Assembly: GCA_934501535.1 (NCBI GenBank)
Contig: CAKSUM010000007.1
Coordinates: 49,373-113,372, forward strand
Reading direction: 5' to 3'
Origin: an uncultured Clostridia bacterium
Lineage (GTDB): Bacteria; Bacillota; Clostridia; UBA1381
Length of the DNA stretch: 64,000 nucleotides
Both the position numbers and the translations under genes were made by a program. Of this stretch, positions 17,904 to 25,929 are shown piece after piece. Positions within the stretch are counted from its first letter, which is position 1, and each line of letters opens with the position of its first letter. The notes beneath the pieces were generated by a model. The model saw nothing but the letters and a program-made list of their open reading frames with translations. It made no database searches and was not told where the DNA came from.

Positions 17904-19622
17904 TTATTCGTCAGCTCTGAACTGCGCACGGTACAGTGCGGCATACTCTCCGTTTTCTTCCAAAAGCGCATCGTGCGTCCCTATCTCTTTTATACGTCCG
18001 TCCGACACCACTGCAATTTCGTCGACATTCTTTATTGTAGAAAGCCTGTGCGCTACAACGATTGTTGTCCGTCCCCGGCACAGCTCGTCAAGTGCCGCCT
18101 GTATCAGTATTTCGGTGGCATTATCAAGCGCGCTTGTTGCTTCGTCTAAAATAAGTATCGGCGGATTTTTCAAAAATATCCGCGCAATCGAAAGCCGCTG
18201 TCTTTGTCCTCCCGACAGCCGCACTCCGCGTTCGCCTATCTGCGTATCGTATCCGTCCGGCAGCGATATGATATAATCATGAATGTTTGCCCTTTTCGCA
18301 GCCTCCATTACTTCGTCATCGGTCGCATCTGGTCTGCCGTACAGTATATTTTCTTTAACCGTCGAATTAAACAGGTATATATCCTGCTGGACAATACCTA
18401 TATTTTTGCGGAGCGAGTCAAGCGTGATATTATGAATTTCCCTGCCGTCAATGTATATTCCGCCGTCGGTTACGTCATAGAAATGCGGTATGAGATGGCA
18501 TATCGTAGTTTTTCCTCCGCCCGATTCACCGACAAGCGCAAGCTTGCGTCCCGCCGGAATATCAAGATTGATGTCATGAAGAACCTCATCACTGCCGGCA
18601 TATGCATAAGAAACATTTTTAAATTCGATATGACCTTGCGCACGTCCGACAGCAACTGCATTTTCACTGTCTTTTTCCGGCTCCTGATCCATGACTTCAA
18701 GAAAACGTTCAAATCCGCTTACGCCGTCCTGAAACTGCTCCATAAAGTTAATAAGCGTTGTTACCGGCGTCAGAAACAGGTTTACGGAAACAATAAACGC
18801 CGAATAATCACCGAAATTAATTTTCCCGGCATACAGGAAAATTCCGCCTGCAATCAGTACAATTACATTAAATATATCGGTTATGAAAGATGTGGTCGAA
18901 TGAAAAAGCCCCATTGCCTTATATGCGTCACGTCTTGCAGCCACAAATCTGCGGTTGCCTTCCTCAAACTTTTCCTTTTCCTTCTCGGCGTTTGTAAACG
19001 CCTTTGTTACGCGTATTCCGGAAATACTGCCCTCAATGGCTGCGTTTATCTGAGCAATAGCCTTTCTTGTATCACGGAAAGCGCGCCGCATTTTCATGCG
19101 CATTACTGACGCAATCCACACCAAAAACGGTACGCAGATAAATATAATCAGCGTCAGCGGCAGATTTATTGTCGCAAGATATATAAATGACGTCAAAACG
19201 GTTATTGTGGAAATTATCAGATTTTCAGGACCGTGATGCGCAAGCTCGCTGACGTCCATCAGGTCTGTGGTAAGGCGCGACATAAGCTTTCCGGTTTCAT
19301 GCTTATCATAAAAGCTGTACGAAAGCCGTTCCAGCTGCGCAAACATATCGCTGCGCATCTGCGCCTGCATTTTAACGCCCATCATGTGTCCGCGGTACTG
19401 TATATAATATCGCAACAGCATACGCACAATATACAAAAGCGCAAGAAGAATACCGGCATAAATTATCAGCCGGTACCTTCTCTCGGGTATCAGCTTATTT
19501 AGCATACTTCTCGTGACTATCGGATAAACAACGCCTATTACCGACACAAAAAAAGACGCAAGCATATCGCATAAAAAGACCCGCCGGTGGGGTCTGTAAT
19601 ATTTCAAAAATCTTCTCAGCAT
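17904..19622 (-). CDS. ABC exporter, fused permease and ATPase
   Basis: 572 aa. The N-terminal type-1 exporter membrane domain (six helices, about 1-310) is fused to a nucleotide-binding domain with Walker A GESGGGKTT (near 362), signature LSGGQRQR and Walker B ILILDEATSALD, ending with the H-loop AHRLST. It would work as a homodimer exporting a lipid, peptide or drug; the substrate cannot be told. It is followed closely by trkA-trkH, so they may be co-transcribed. Confidence 0.92.
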   Translation of the reverse strand: MLRRFLKYYRPHRRVFLCDMLASFFVSVIGVVYPIVTRSMLNKLIPERRYRLIIYAGILLALLYIVRMLLRYYIQYRGHMMGVKMQAQMRSDMFAQLERLSYSFYDKHETGKLMSRLTTDLMDVSELAHHGPENLIISTITVLTSFIYLATINLPLTLIIFICVPFLVWIASVMRMKMRRAFRDTRKAIAQINAAIEGSISGIRVTKAFTNAEKEKEKFEEGNRRFVAARRDAYKAMGLFHSTTSFITDIFNVIVLIAGGIFLYAGKINFGDYSAFIVSVNLFLTPVTTLINFMEQFQDGVSGFERFLEVMDQEPEKDSENAVAVGRAQGHIEFKNVSYAYAGSDEVLHDINLDIPAGRKLALVGESGGGKTTICHLIPHFYDVTDGGIYIDGREIHNITLDSLRKNIGIVQQDIYLFNSTVKENILYGRPDATDDEVMEAAKRANIHDYIISLPDGYDTQIGERGVRLSGGQRQRLSIARIFLKNPPILILDEATSALDNATEILIQAALDELCRGRTTIVVAHRLSTIKNVDEIAVVSDGRIKEIGTHDALLEENGEYAALYRAQFRADE

Positions 19623-19658
19623 TTTTTTAATCCTTATCCATATAAACTTACTATATGT

Positions 19659-19686
19659 ATTTTACCACATTCTGTAAAAAAATCAA
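19659..19686 (-). promoter_or_regulatory. Promoter of the ABC exporter
   Basis: TTGATT (19686-19681), 16-bp spacer, TAAAAT (19664-19659). An AAGGAT site precedes the ATG. Confidence 0.55.
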
Positions 19687-19796
19687 GCATTTTTTTGCAG
19701 AAATTCCGACCATAAAAGTGTTTTTTCGACCAAAGCCGTATATAATGCTCGCTTAGCGGTATAAAACCTGCCTTTTCGGGTCAGCTGCCGTCTCGT

Positions 19797-20311
19797 TTAT
19801 CGGTACTCGGACGGCTTATATCCCATTATTTTTCTGAATTGAAACGAAAAATGATGGGCGTCGGAAAAATTCAGTCTGTTCGCTATTTCCGCAATCGAGT
19901 AATCGGTAGTATCCGGCTCAGTATGTCAAAAGTATCGGTATTTTTGAAAACTACGGCATCATTCAATTTATAAACGTCAATCAGTTTTTGCGCAAGCACG
20001 CCTTTAAAGTTAAGCCATATTCTTTCAAACCGGTTATCGGGGTTTGAGTAATATATCTGATCGCTGCCCTCCGGCAGAAGAAACGTATCTCCGCCGCGTA
20101 CCGTGTACATTCTGTCATTGCTTATAATTACGCCTGCTCCCGATATTACATATTGCACGCATGCTATGTTTGAATTAAGGCGCAGCTGATAGCATGGCGT
20201 ATCCCGAAATGTTTTTCCGCATTCGGTGACGTAAAAAGGATATTCGTCATCTGTTTTCGGAGCAAAATATTTTTCCGCATTAACGGGCGTTTCCAACTCT
20301 GTGATATTCAT
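19797..20311 (-). pseudogene. AraC-family regulator broken by an internal deletion
   Basis: From the ATG at 20311 the frame encodes 142 aa: an intact cupin sensor domain (VISGAGVIISNDRMYTVRGGD, LPEGSDQIYYS), then a short frameshifted tail. Reading on in another frame down to a TAA at 19797-19799 gives YSIAEIANRLNFSDAHHFSF and then GYKPSEYR, the end of an AraC second helix-turn-helix. About 100 residues carrying the linker and first helix-turn-helix are missing at the junction near 19900, and the frame is lost. The remnant cannot bind DNA as an AraC protein. It is divergent from the glycosidase at 20465, its likely former target. Confidence 0.85.
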
Positions 20312-20387
20312 GTTTTTTCGCCTCCGTTTTATAAAAGTATACCATTCAGAAAAGAAAATGTCAATTTTTTTAACCTTTTTCTCATCA

Positions 20388-20433
20388 AACAGTCATTATT
20401 TTGTATTTAACAGTCAATTTTCTTTGATATAAT
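20388..20433 (+). promoter_or_regulatory. Glycosidase promoter with candidate AraC half-sites
   Basis: AACAGTCA occurs at 20388-20395 and 20409-20416, a 21-bp offset (two turns). The second copy covers the -35 position of a promoter whose -10 is a perfect TATAAT (20428-20433) but which lacks a -35 hexamer. This is the usual look of an AraC-activated promoter. Confidence 0.5.
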
Positions 20434-20464
20434 AAATATAAAACGGCATAAGGAGTGTATATTG

Positions 20465-21583
20465 ATGGGAACAAAATGGAGCAAGACAAAAGCGTGGAGC
20501 TGGTATAATTCAAGACCGTGGATAAGAGGCTGTAACTTTATGAGCAGCGACTGCGCAAACCGATTAGATCAGTGGCAGGAATATGAATTTGAGAAAAAAT
20601 TGCATACAGCCGAAAAAGAACTTGCACTGGAGGCAGAAACAGGCTATAATTCAATAAGAATTATACCGGAATTTATAGTGTGGTTAAAAGAGCATGACGG
20701 TTTTATGAAACGTTTTGAAAGATATATAGATACGGCTTACAAAAACGGAATTTCATGTATGGTTGTCCTCGACAATGATTGCGTGCCGCCAAAGGAGGAG
20801 GCATTAAAACGCATGAAATTCGGGGCACAGGAGGTTGATTGGGGCTATCACGGAGGCAGAAAGGTATCGCAGCATGGTTCATTCAGCGAGATTGGCTACT
20901 CCCTGCTTGATGACACGGCATATGCCGAAAAGTATTACGAATTCGTCGGCGAAACAGTGTCTGCATACAAAAACGATGAAAGAATTATAATTTGGGACGT
21001 GTTTAATGAACCCGGTAATTCCAACCGTCAATCGCTGTCGCTGCCGCATATAAAAAAATCGTTTGAGATTATACGCAAAATCAATCCCATTCAGCCGCTC
21101 ACCGCCGGATTATGGACTTTTCCCGGCGATACTGGCCGTTTGCCCGAAATCGAGCGATTTTGCCTTGAAAATTCCGATGTTATTTCTTATCATAACTACG
21201 GTTCGTACAGTGAAAATACAGAAATAATCAATCATCTTAAAAAATTCGGCAGACCCCTGCTTAATACTGAATGGCTGAACCGATGCGGCGGAAACACCGT
21301 TGAGGAAATGTTTCCGCTGTTCTTCCTTGAAAAAATCGGCTGCTATAACTGGGGATTTGTCGCGGGCAAATATCAGACATATGAGCCGTGGAACAATGTA
21401 TGGGACGGATATAAGAGCAATCCCGAAAAATACGGTACATTTGATTTTACGAAATGGTTTCATGACCTGTGCCGTCCGAGTCTGAACCCATACAATCCCA
21501 AAGAAATTGAACTGATAAAAAAATTCTGCCGCCTTTCGGATAAGGATTTTGCATGCTTTATCGGTCGAAAAAATCAAGTGTGA
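20465..21583 (+). CDS. Clan GH-A glycoside hydrolase (GH5-like)
   Basis: 372 aa without a signal peptide, so probably intracellular. A single TIM-barrel domain has the acid/base glutamate in WDVFNEPGN (near 180) and the nucleophile glutamate in LLNTEWLN (near 272); RGCNF at the N-terminus and WDGYKSNPEKYGTFDF at the C-terminus are also typical of this group. The substrate is probably a beta-linked plant oligosaccharide, not determinable here. TTG at 20462 and ATG at 20465 are both in frame after an AGGAG site; ATG is chosen. Confidence 0.85.
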   Translation: MGTKWSKTKAWSWYNSRPWIRGCNFMSSDCANRLDQWQEYEFEKKLHTAEKELALEAETGYNSIRIIPEFIVWLKEHDGFMKRFERYIDTAYKNGISCMVVLDNDCVPPKEEALKRMKFGAQEVDWGYHGGRKVSQHGSFSEIGYSLLDDTAYAEKYYEFVGETVSAYKNDERIIIWDVFNEPGNSNRQSLSLPHIKKSFEIIRKINPIQPLTAGLWTFPGDTGRLPEIERFCLENSDVISYHNYGSYSENTEIINHLKKFGRPLLNTEWLNRCGGNTVEEMFPLFFLEKIGCYNWGFVAGKYQTYEPWNNVWDGYKSNPEKYGTFDFTKWFHDLCRPSLNPYNPKEIELIKKFCRLSDKDFACFIGRKNQV

Positions 21584-21597
21584 TTACAAAATAAACA

Positions 21598-21639
21598 GCG
21601 AAAAACCTCGTAGTTTATATTAAATGCGAGGTTTTTCGC
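21598..21639. terminator. Terminator between glycosidase and quinone oxidoreductase
   Basis: Perfect 13-bp arms GCGAAAAACCTCG (21598-21610) and CGAGGTTTTTCGC (21627-21639), between convergent genes. Confidence 0.75.
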
Positions 21640-21660
21640 CATGCCGTGATTCGTCTTTTT

Positions 21661-22641
21661 TTATTCACCGACCGTCAAAACAACTTTGCCGACGTTCTCG
21701 CCGCGCTGCAAAATCGCATGTGCTTCCTCTGCTTCGGTTATCGGCAGTACTTTATAAATTGTCGGCTTTACAAGTCCCTGTTCAATCTTCGGGAATACGT
21801 TTTTAACAAGCTCCGCCAATATCTGCGCCTTTACCTCCGGTGTGCGCGAACGCAGCGTACTTCCTATTATGCGCACATTGCGCACATAGATGTTCTTTAA
21901 ATCGATTTCCGTTTTTGTTCCTGCAAGCGCCGCAATCATTATCCATCTTGCGCCGTGCGTCAGATACGACAGACACTCGCCCATATGCTCGCCGCCCAGG
22001 CAGTCAATCGCCACATCAACGCTTCTTCCCGATTCAAGTTCCGTCTTTAACACATCGGCGGTTTTTTGCTTTGATGTATTTATTACAACATCAGCGCCCA
22101 GATGTTCGATTTCCTTTGCTTTTTCATCACTCAGAACCGACGTGATTACACGAACGCCGAACGCTTTTGCCATCGGGATAACCACGCTTGCAAGACCGGA
22201 CGCACCGGCATGCATCAAAAGTGTATTTCCCTCTTTGATTTTACCCTCTATAAACAGATTGAGGTAAGCCGTTGCAAAAGCCTCCGGGATTGCCGCCGCC
22301 TCAATCAGCGAGCAGTTTTTCGGAACCGGCATGCACATGTCATACTTGACCGCCGCATATTCCGCATATCCGCCGCCGCCCAAAAGCGCGCAAACCTTAT
22401 CTCCGATTTTCCAATGCTTTTTTGCTTCTTCACCAAGCTCAACTATTTCGCCCGCAATCTCCAGTCCCATCCATTCCGGACAGCCCGGAGGCGGCGGATA
22501 ATCGCCCTCACGCTGCATCAAATCCGCACGGTTAAGCGCCGCTGCGCCTATTTTCACCAACACCTCGTCCGATTTTATCACCGGATTCGGTACCTCTCTC
22601 CATGACAGTGATTTGTCATCATTTATTAAAATTGCTTTCAT
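21661..22641 (-). CDS. NAD(P)H:quinone oxidoreductase, PIG3-type MDR
   Basis: 326 aa zinc-free medium-chain dehydrogenase. The PIG3-family signatures NRADLMQREGDYPPPPG (37-53) and the NADPH-site HAGASGLASVVIPMAKAFG are clear. Family members reduce quinones or act as enoyl reductases; the substrate here is unknown. Last gene of the operon starting at nagA; its first 23 bases overlap the end of the Gfo/Idh/MocA gene. Confidence 0.9.
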   Translation of the reverse strand: MKAILINDDKSLSWREVPNPVIKSDEVLVKIGAAALNRADLMQREGDYPPPPGCPEWMGLEIAGEIVELGEEAKKHWKIGDKVCALLGGGGYAEYAAVKYDMCMPVPKNCSLIEAAAIPEAFATAYLNLFIEGKIKEGNTLLMHAGASGLASVVIPMAKAFGVRVITSVLSDEKAKEIEHLGADVVINTSKQKTADVLKTELESGRSVDVAIDCLGGEHMGECLSYLTHGARWIMIAALAGTKTEIDLKNIYVRNVRIIGSTLRSRTPEVKAQILAELVKNVFPKIEQGLVKPTIYKVLPITEAEEAHAILQRGENVGKVVLTVGE

Positions 22642-23659
22642 CTGTTTTCCCTTTCTGTTTACCGCAGGCTTTTAATATCGCCTTATAAAGCTGCAGTTCA
22701 TATTCGTACGTGTACGGATTTTCCTTATCTTTGCACACTATTTCCACGAACTCGCGCATCATATCGTCATAACGTCCCTTGGTTGCGGTTCTTTCAAACG
22801 GTAAATCTATATCCCAAAATTCCTTATCCTTCGGTGTAAATTTCATCATGCTGAAAACACCCTCGGCAACAGCTTCATCATTCGCTTCGAGCGGGCGAAT
22901 TTCAACAGTGCCCTTCGTTCCGCATACAACAAGCTGACGGCGCATAAATCCGCCTGTTTCATTGTCACAGCTTTTTGCAAAAGATATCCCGTTTTTGTAC
23001 TTGAACACCGCCATACCGAAATCGTCCGCATTGATTTTTCCGGGTTCCGTCATACGGTTCAGTGGAATTATTTCCTCCGGCATACCCTGAATTTGCAGTA
23101 TCAGGTCAACCAGGTGACAGCCTAAAAAGAACATTTCTCCTCCCGGAAATCTGTCGAGCCATTGGCGTTTTTCATCGGGGTGCTGACAATTCATCTGTGC
23201 TTCAACACAAAATATTTCACCCAGCTCACCGTTTTTTATTTTTCTGAGCGCCTCTTTTACCGCTGTGTTATACCGATACATATATCCCATATGAAACGGC
23301 AAATTTTTTGATTTTGCCGCGGCCGTTGTTTTTTCAAATTCCGTCAAATCCAATCCGCCGGGCTTGTCCATATGCACCGGATAGCCTGCCTCAAAGGCTT
23401 TTAAAGCGTATTTATTCAGATTTCGCTCCTCGGTTTCAACTATCACCGCGTCCAAATCGGGGATTGCAAAAGCCTGTTCAAGCGTAAGCTTCGGAATATC
23501 CTCAAACTGCTTTACAAAATTTGCATAATCCTGTGCTTCGTTTTCCGGCAACACCAGTCCCGCCACCTCATATACGTCAGACATTCTGAGCAGGGTTTCG
23601 AGCGTTCCCGGAGCATGGTCATGGCCAATTCCTATCTGCACAACTTTTATTTTTCTCAT
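22619..23659 (-). CDS. Gfo/Idh/MocA family oxidoreductase
   Basis: 346 aa. An N-terminal Rossmann fold (QIGIGHDHAPGTLETLL) and the DKPGG motif (the family's usual EKP site) are followed by an alpha/beta C-terminal domain. Such enzymes oxidise or reduce sugars, inositols or amino sugars with NAD(P). The frame is open upstream to 23785, inside the previous gene, but the ATG at 23659 has GGAGG 7 bases upstream and begins the fold. It sits between two MDR genes downstream of nagA, suggesting a linked sugar modification or salvage route. Confidence 0.9.
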   Translation of the reverse strand: MRKIKVVQIGIGHDHAPGTLETLLRMSDVYEVAGLVLPENEAQDYANFVKQFEDIPKLTLEQAFAIPDLDAVIVETEERNLNKYALKAFEAGYPVHMDKPGGLDLTEFEKTTAAAKSKNLPFHMGYMYRYNTAVKEALRKIKNGELGEIFCVEAQMNCQHPDEKRQWLDRFPGGEMFFLGCHLVDLILQIQGMPEEIIPLNRMTEPGKINADDFGMAVFKYKNGISFAKSCDNETGGFMRRQLVVCGTKGTVEIRPLEANDEAVAEGVFSMMKFTPKDKEFWDIDLPFERTATKGRYDDMMREFVEIVCKDKENPYTYEYELQLYKAILKACGKQKGKTDESNFNK

Positions 23660-23675
23660 AATCTTTCCTCCGTTA

Positions 23676-24695
23676 TTATCTGATTTTTTCCCAATCAAAC
23701 TGCACAATCGGAGGGAAGTTTTTGTCGGATACAAGCCTCGAATATACCTCGGTGCATTCTGCCGGAGAATGAGTTTCATCAACAATACTCTTTAAGTCAA
23801 GCCGTTTTCCCGTGCAGAGCTTGACAGCCGCAACCATATCGTCATGGCTCGTAAAAAATCCCGGACGCGATTCAACTTCCGGTCTTGCCTGCGTGTGCGC
23901 ACCGACAAGCGTTATTCCGGGACCGTGAACCTTTCGGTAATAATCCACCGTAAAGTTTTTGTCGCGAGTGCAGCCCAAAAGCGCAACGCGACCGAACATT
24001 GCCATACAGTCAAGCGTTTCATTGAGTCCTGCGCCGATGCCTGTTACCTCAATTGCAGTATTTGCTCCGCCGTCCGTCAGTTCCTTTACCTTATCGGCAA
24101 ATCCTTCCTCCATAGGGTCAAGTGCATAATCCGCACCCATAGCCAGCGCCTTTTCACGGCGTGCCGAATTCGGGTCTGCCGCAATTACCGGAACAGCCCC
24201 TGCTATTTTCGCCATTTGTACACCAAAAAGTCCCAAAATGCCCAGTCCCATTATGAGCATTGATTCACCCAGTTCAAGCCGTGTTTTTCTTACAGCCGCC
24301 ATGGGAAAAATTGAAATATGACACAGTGCCGCTTCTGCAAATGACATTTCATCAGGAATTTTAACGATATTCTTTACCGGGAGAATGTTGTATTCCTTGT
24401 GCTGACTCCAAATCATTGCAACACGGTCGCCAACCTCAAAACCGGTCACGTCTGCCCCTTTCTGCACAATAATTCCCGAGCTTGAATATCCGAGAACCTT
24501 CGGGAACGGCGGTTCTCCCGAATCACCGTCCGGAGAGACATTTTTATCGCCGCTTATGTTCGCTCTTTCGGTGCCCGCGCTCAGGCTGCTGACCATTGTT
24601 TTAACCAGCACCTCATTTTCCCCCGGCGCACCGTATTCTATCTCCGTCAGTTCTGCCGTATTTGGCTTTGTGAATGTAATCTGTTTGCATTTCAT
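23676..24695 (-). CDS. Zinc-type MDR dehydrogenase
   Basis: 339 aa. The GroES-like N-terminal half (SAGTERANISG, FPKVLGYSSSGIIV) and the Rossmann half with IMGLGILGLFGVQMAKIAGA are clear. The usual four-cysteine structural zinc lobe is absent, as in the bi-domain MDR/Gfo proteins. It lies 16 bases before the Gfo/Idh/MocA gene. MDR plus Gfo partners occur fused in some bacteria, so the two enzymes probably act on the same sugar, which is not identified. Confidence 0.85.
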   Translation of the reverse strand: MKCKQITFTKPNTAELTEIEYGAPGENEVLVKTMVSSLSAGTERANISGDKNVSPDGDSGEPPFPKVLGYSSSGIIVQKGADVTGFEVGDRVAMIWSQHKEYNILPVKNIVKIPDEMSFAEAALCHISIFPMAAVRKTRLELGESMLIMGLGILGLFGVQMAKIAGAVPVIAADPNSARREKALAMGADYALDPMEEGFADKVKELTDGGANTAIEVTGIGAGLNETLDCMAMFGRVALLGCTRDKNFTVDYYRKVHGPGITLVGAHTQARPEVESRPGFFTSHDDMVAAVKLCTGKRLDLKSIVDETHSPAECTEVYSRLVSDKNFPPIVQFDWEKIR

Positions 24696-24722
24696 AAAAG
24701 AAAACCTCCAATTTTTGTGATT

Positions 24723-25841
24723 TTATAATATCTCTTTTCCGCCGATTAGTACATTTTTTATTTCAAAATTTTTGTTTAATATAAGTAAATCTGCTCTTTT
24801 TCCGACAGTTATGCTTCCTCTGTCGGAATAAACACCGGTTGCCTTTGCCGGATTTCTGCTTGCCGCCATGACGGCCGTTTCAAACGGTATCCCAAATTCC
24901 ACCGCTTTTTTTACGCACTCTAAAAGCGTTGATGTTCCGCCGGCTATAACGCCGTCCGGCGTATAGGACTTTCCGCCCTTTACCACTATTTCCTGTCCGT
25001 CAAATTCAACATATTTTCCGTCCGGCATGCCTGCCGAACGTATGGCGTCCGTTATGAAAACAAGTCTTTCCGGGCCGATGACTTTATACAGCAGACGTAC
25101 AGCGCATCCCGAAAGATGAAATCCGTCACATATACATTCACAGTAAATATTGCTGTCAAATGCCGCTCCTATAGCGTTCGGACTTCTGTGCGTAAACGGA
25201 CGCATTGCATTAAACGTGTGAATAAGCCTGTTTGCGCCTGCATTTATTGCAGACATCGCCTCATCATAGTCCGCATCGGTATGACCTACGGTAATATTTA
25301 CACGCTCCTTTTCTCTGCGTATAAATTCTATTGCGCCGTCAAGCTCCGGCGCCACTCCGACGGAATTTATAAGGTTTCCGCTCTTTTTATAAAGCTTTTC
25401 AAACTCCTCACACGAAGGATTACGCAGATATTTTTCATCATGAGCGCCCTTATATTTGACCGAAAAATACGGTCCCTCCATATATATTCCGATAATATCC
25501 GCACCGCCGACTCCCTGTTTTTTTGCCTCTTTAATATTTTCGACCGAGCGTTCGAGCCATTCTTTGCTCTGCGTCATAATTGTCGCAAGAAATGATGTGA
25601 CGCCGTGCTCCGCAAGGTACCTTGATACGGTGTCGACAGCCTCATACGATAAATCCATACAGTCGCAGCCCATAGCCCCGTGAGTATGAATATCGATAAG
25701 TCCAGGAATTACATAACAGTCCGTACAGTCAACATCAATATTTTCACTGCTCTTTTGGGCGATAAGACCGTTATCGATATGTACATCGTGCACACGAAAC
25801 TTAAAATCATCATCAAGTACGGTTCCGTTTTTCAGATGCAT
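24723..25841 (-). CDS. nagA: N-acetylglucosamine-6-phosphate deacetylase
   Basis: 372 aa amidohydrolase. Removes acetate from GlcNAc-6-P to give glucosamine-6-P. Metal and substrate motifs DIHTHGAMG (50s), EGPYF, GHTDADY, LIHTFNAMRPF, DGFHL and FITDAI are all present. The ATG has AAAAGGAGGGA upstream. No nagB or GlcNAc transporter is nearby; the three downstream oxidoreductases are in the same operon (gap 27 bases). Confidence 0.95.
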   Translation of the reverse strand: MHLKNGTVLDDDFKFRVHDVHIDNGLIAQKSSENIDVDCTDCYVIPGLIDIHTHGAMGCDCMDLSYEAVDTVSRYLAEHGVTSFLATIMTQSKEWLERSVENIKEAKKQGVGGADIIGIYMEGPYFSVKYKGAHDEKYLRNPSCEEFEKLYKKSGNLINSVGVAPELDGAIEFIRREKERVNITVGHTDADYDEAMSAINAGANRLIHTFNAMRPFTHRSPNAIGAAFDSNIYCECICDGFHLSGCAVRLLYKVIGPERLVFITDAIRSAGMPDGKYVEFDGQEIVVKGGKSYTPDGVIAGGTSTLLECVKKAVEFGIPFETAVMAASRNPAKATGVYSDRGSITVGKRADLLILNKNFEIKNVLIGGKEIL

Positions 25842-25876
25842 GATTCGTCCCTCCTTTTAATATACGTAATACGGTC

Positions 25877-25910
25877 AATCAGGCTCATTTATTATTAAAT
25901 GAGCCTGATT
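25877..25910. terminator. Strong hairpin between the secreted-protein cluster and nagA
   Basis: Arms AATCAGGCTCATTTA (25877-25891) and TAAATGAGCCTGATT (25896-25910), 15-bp stem, 4-nt loop. The T tract is on the plus strand, so on the minus strand it may be a weak terminator or an mRNA-stabilising element. Confidence 0.55.
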
Positions 25911-25929
25911 TTTATTTTTCCGAAAGAAA

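Noticed and set aside
19883..20311. 142-aa cupin protein as a complete gene
   Set aside because: The end of an AraC DNA-binding domain is readable in another frame just downstream, so the gene is a deletion remnant.
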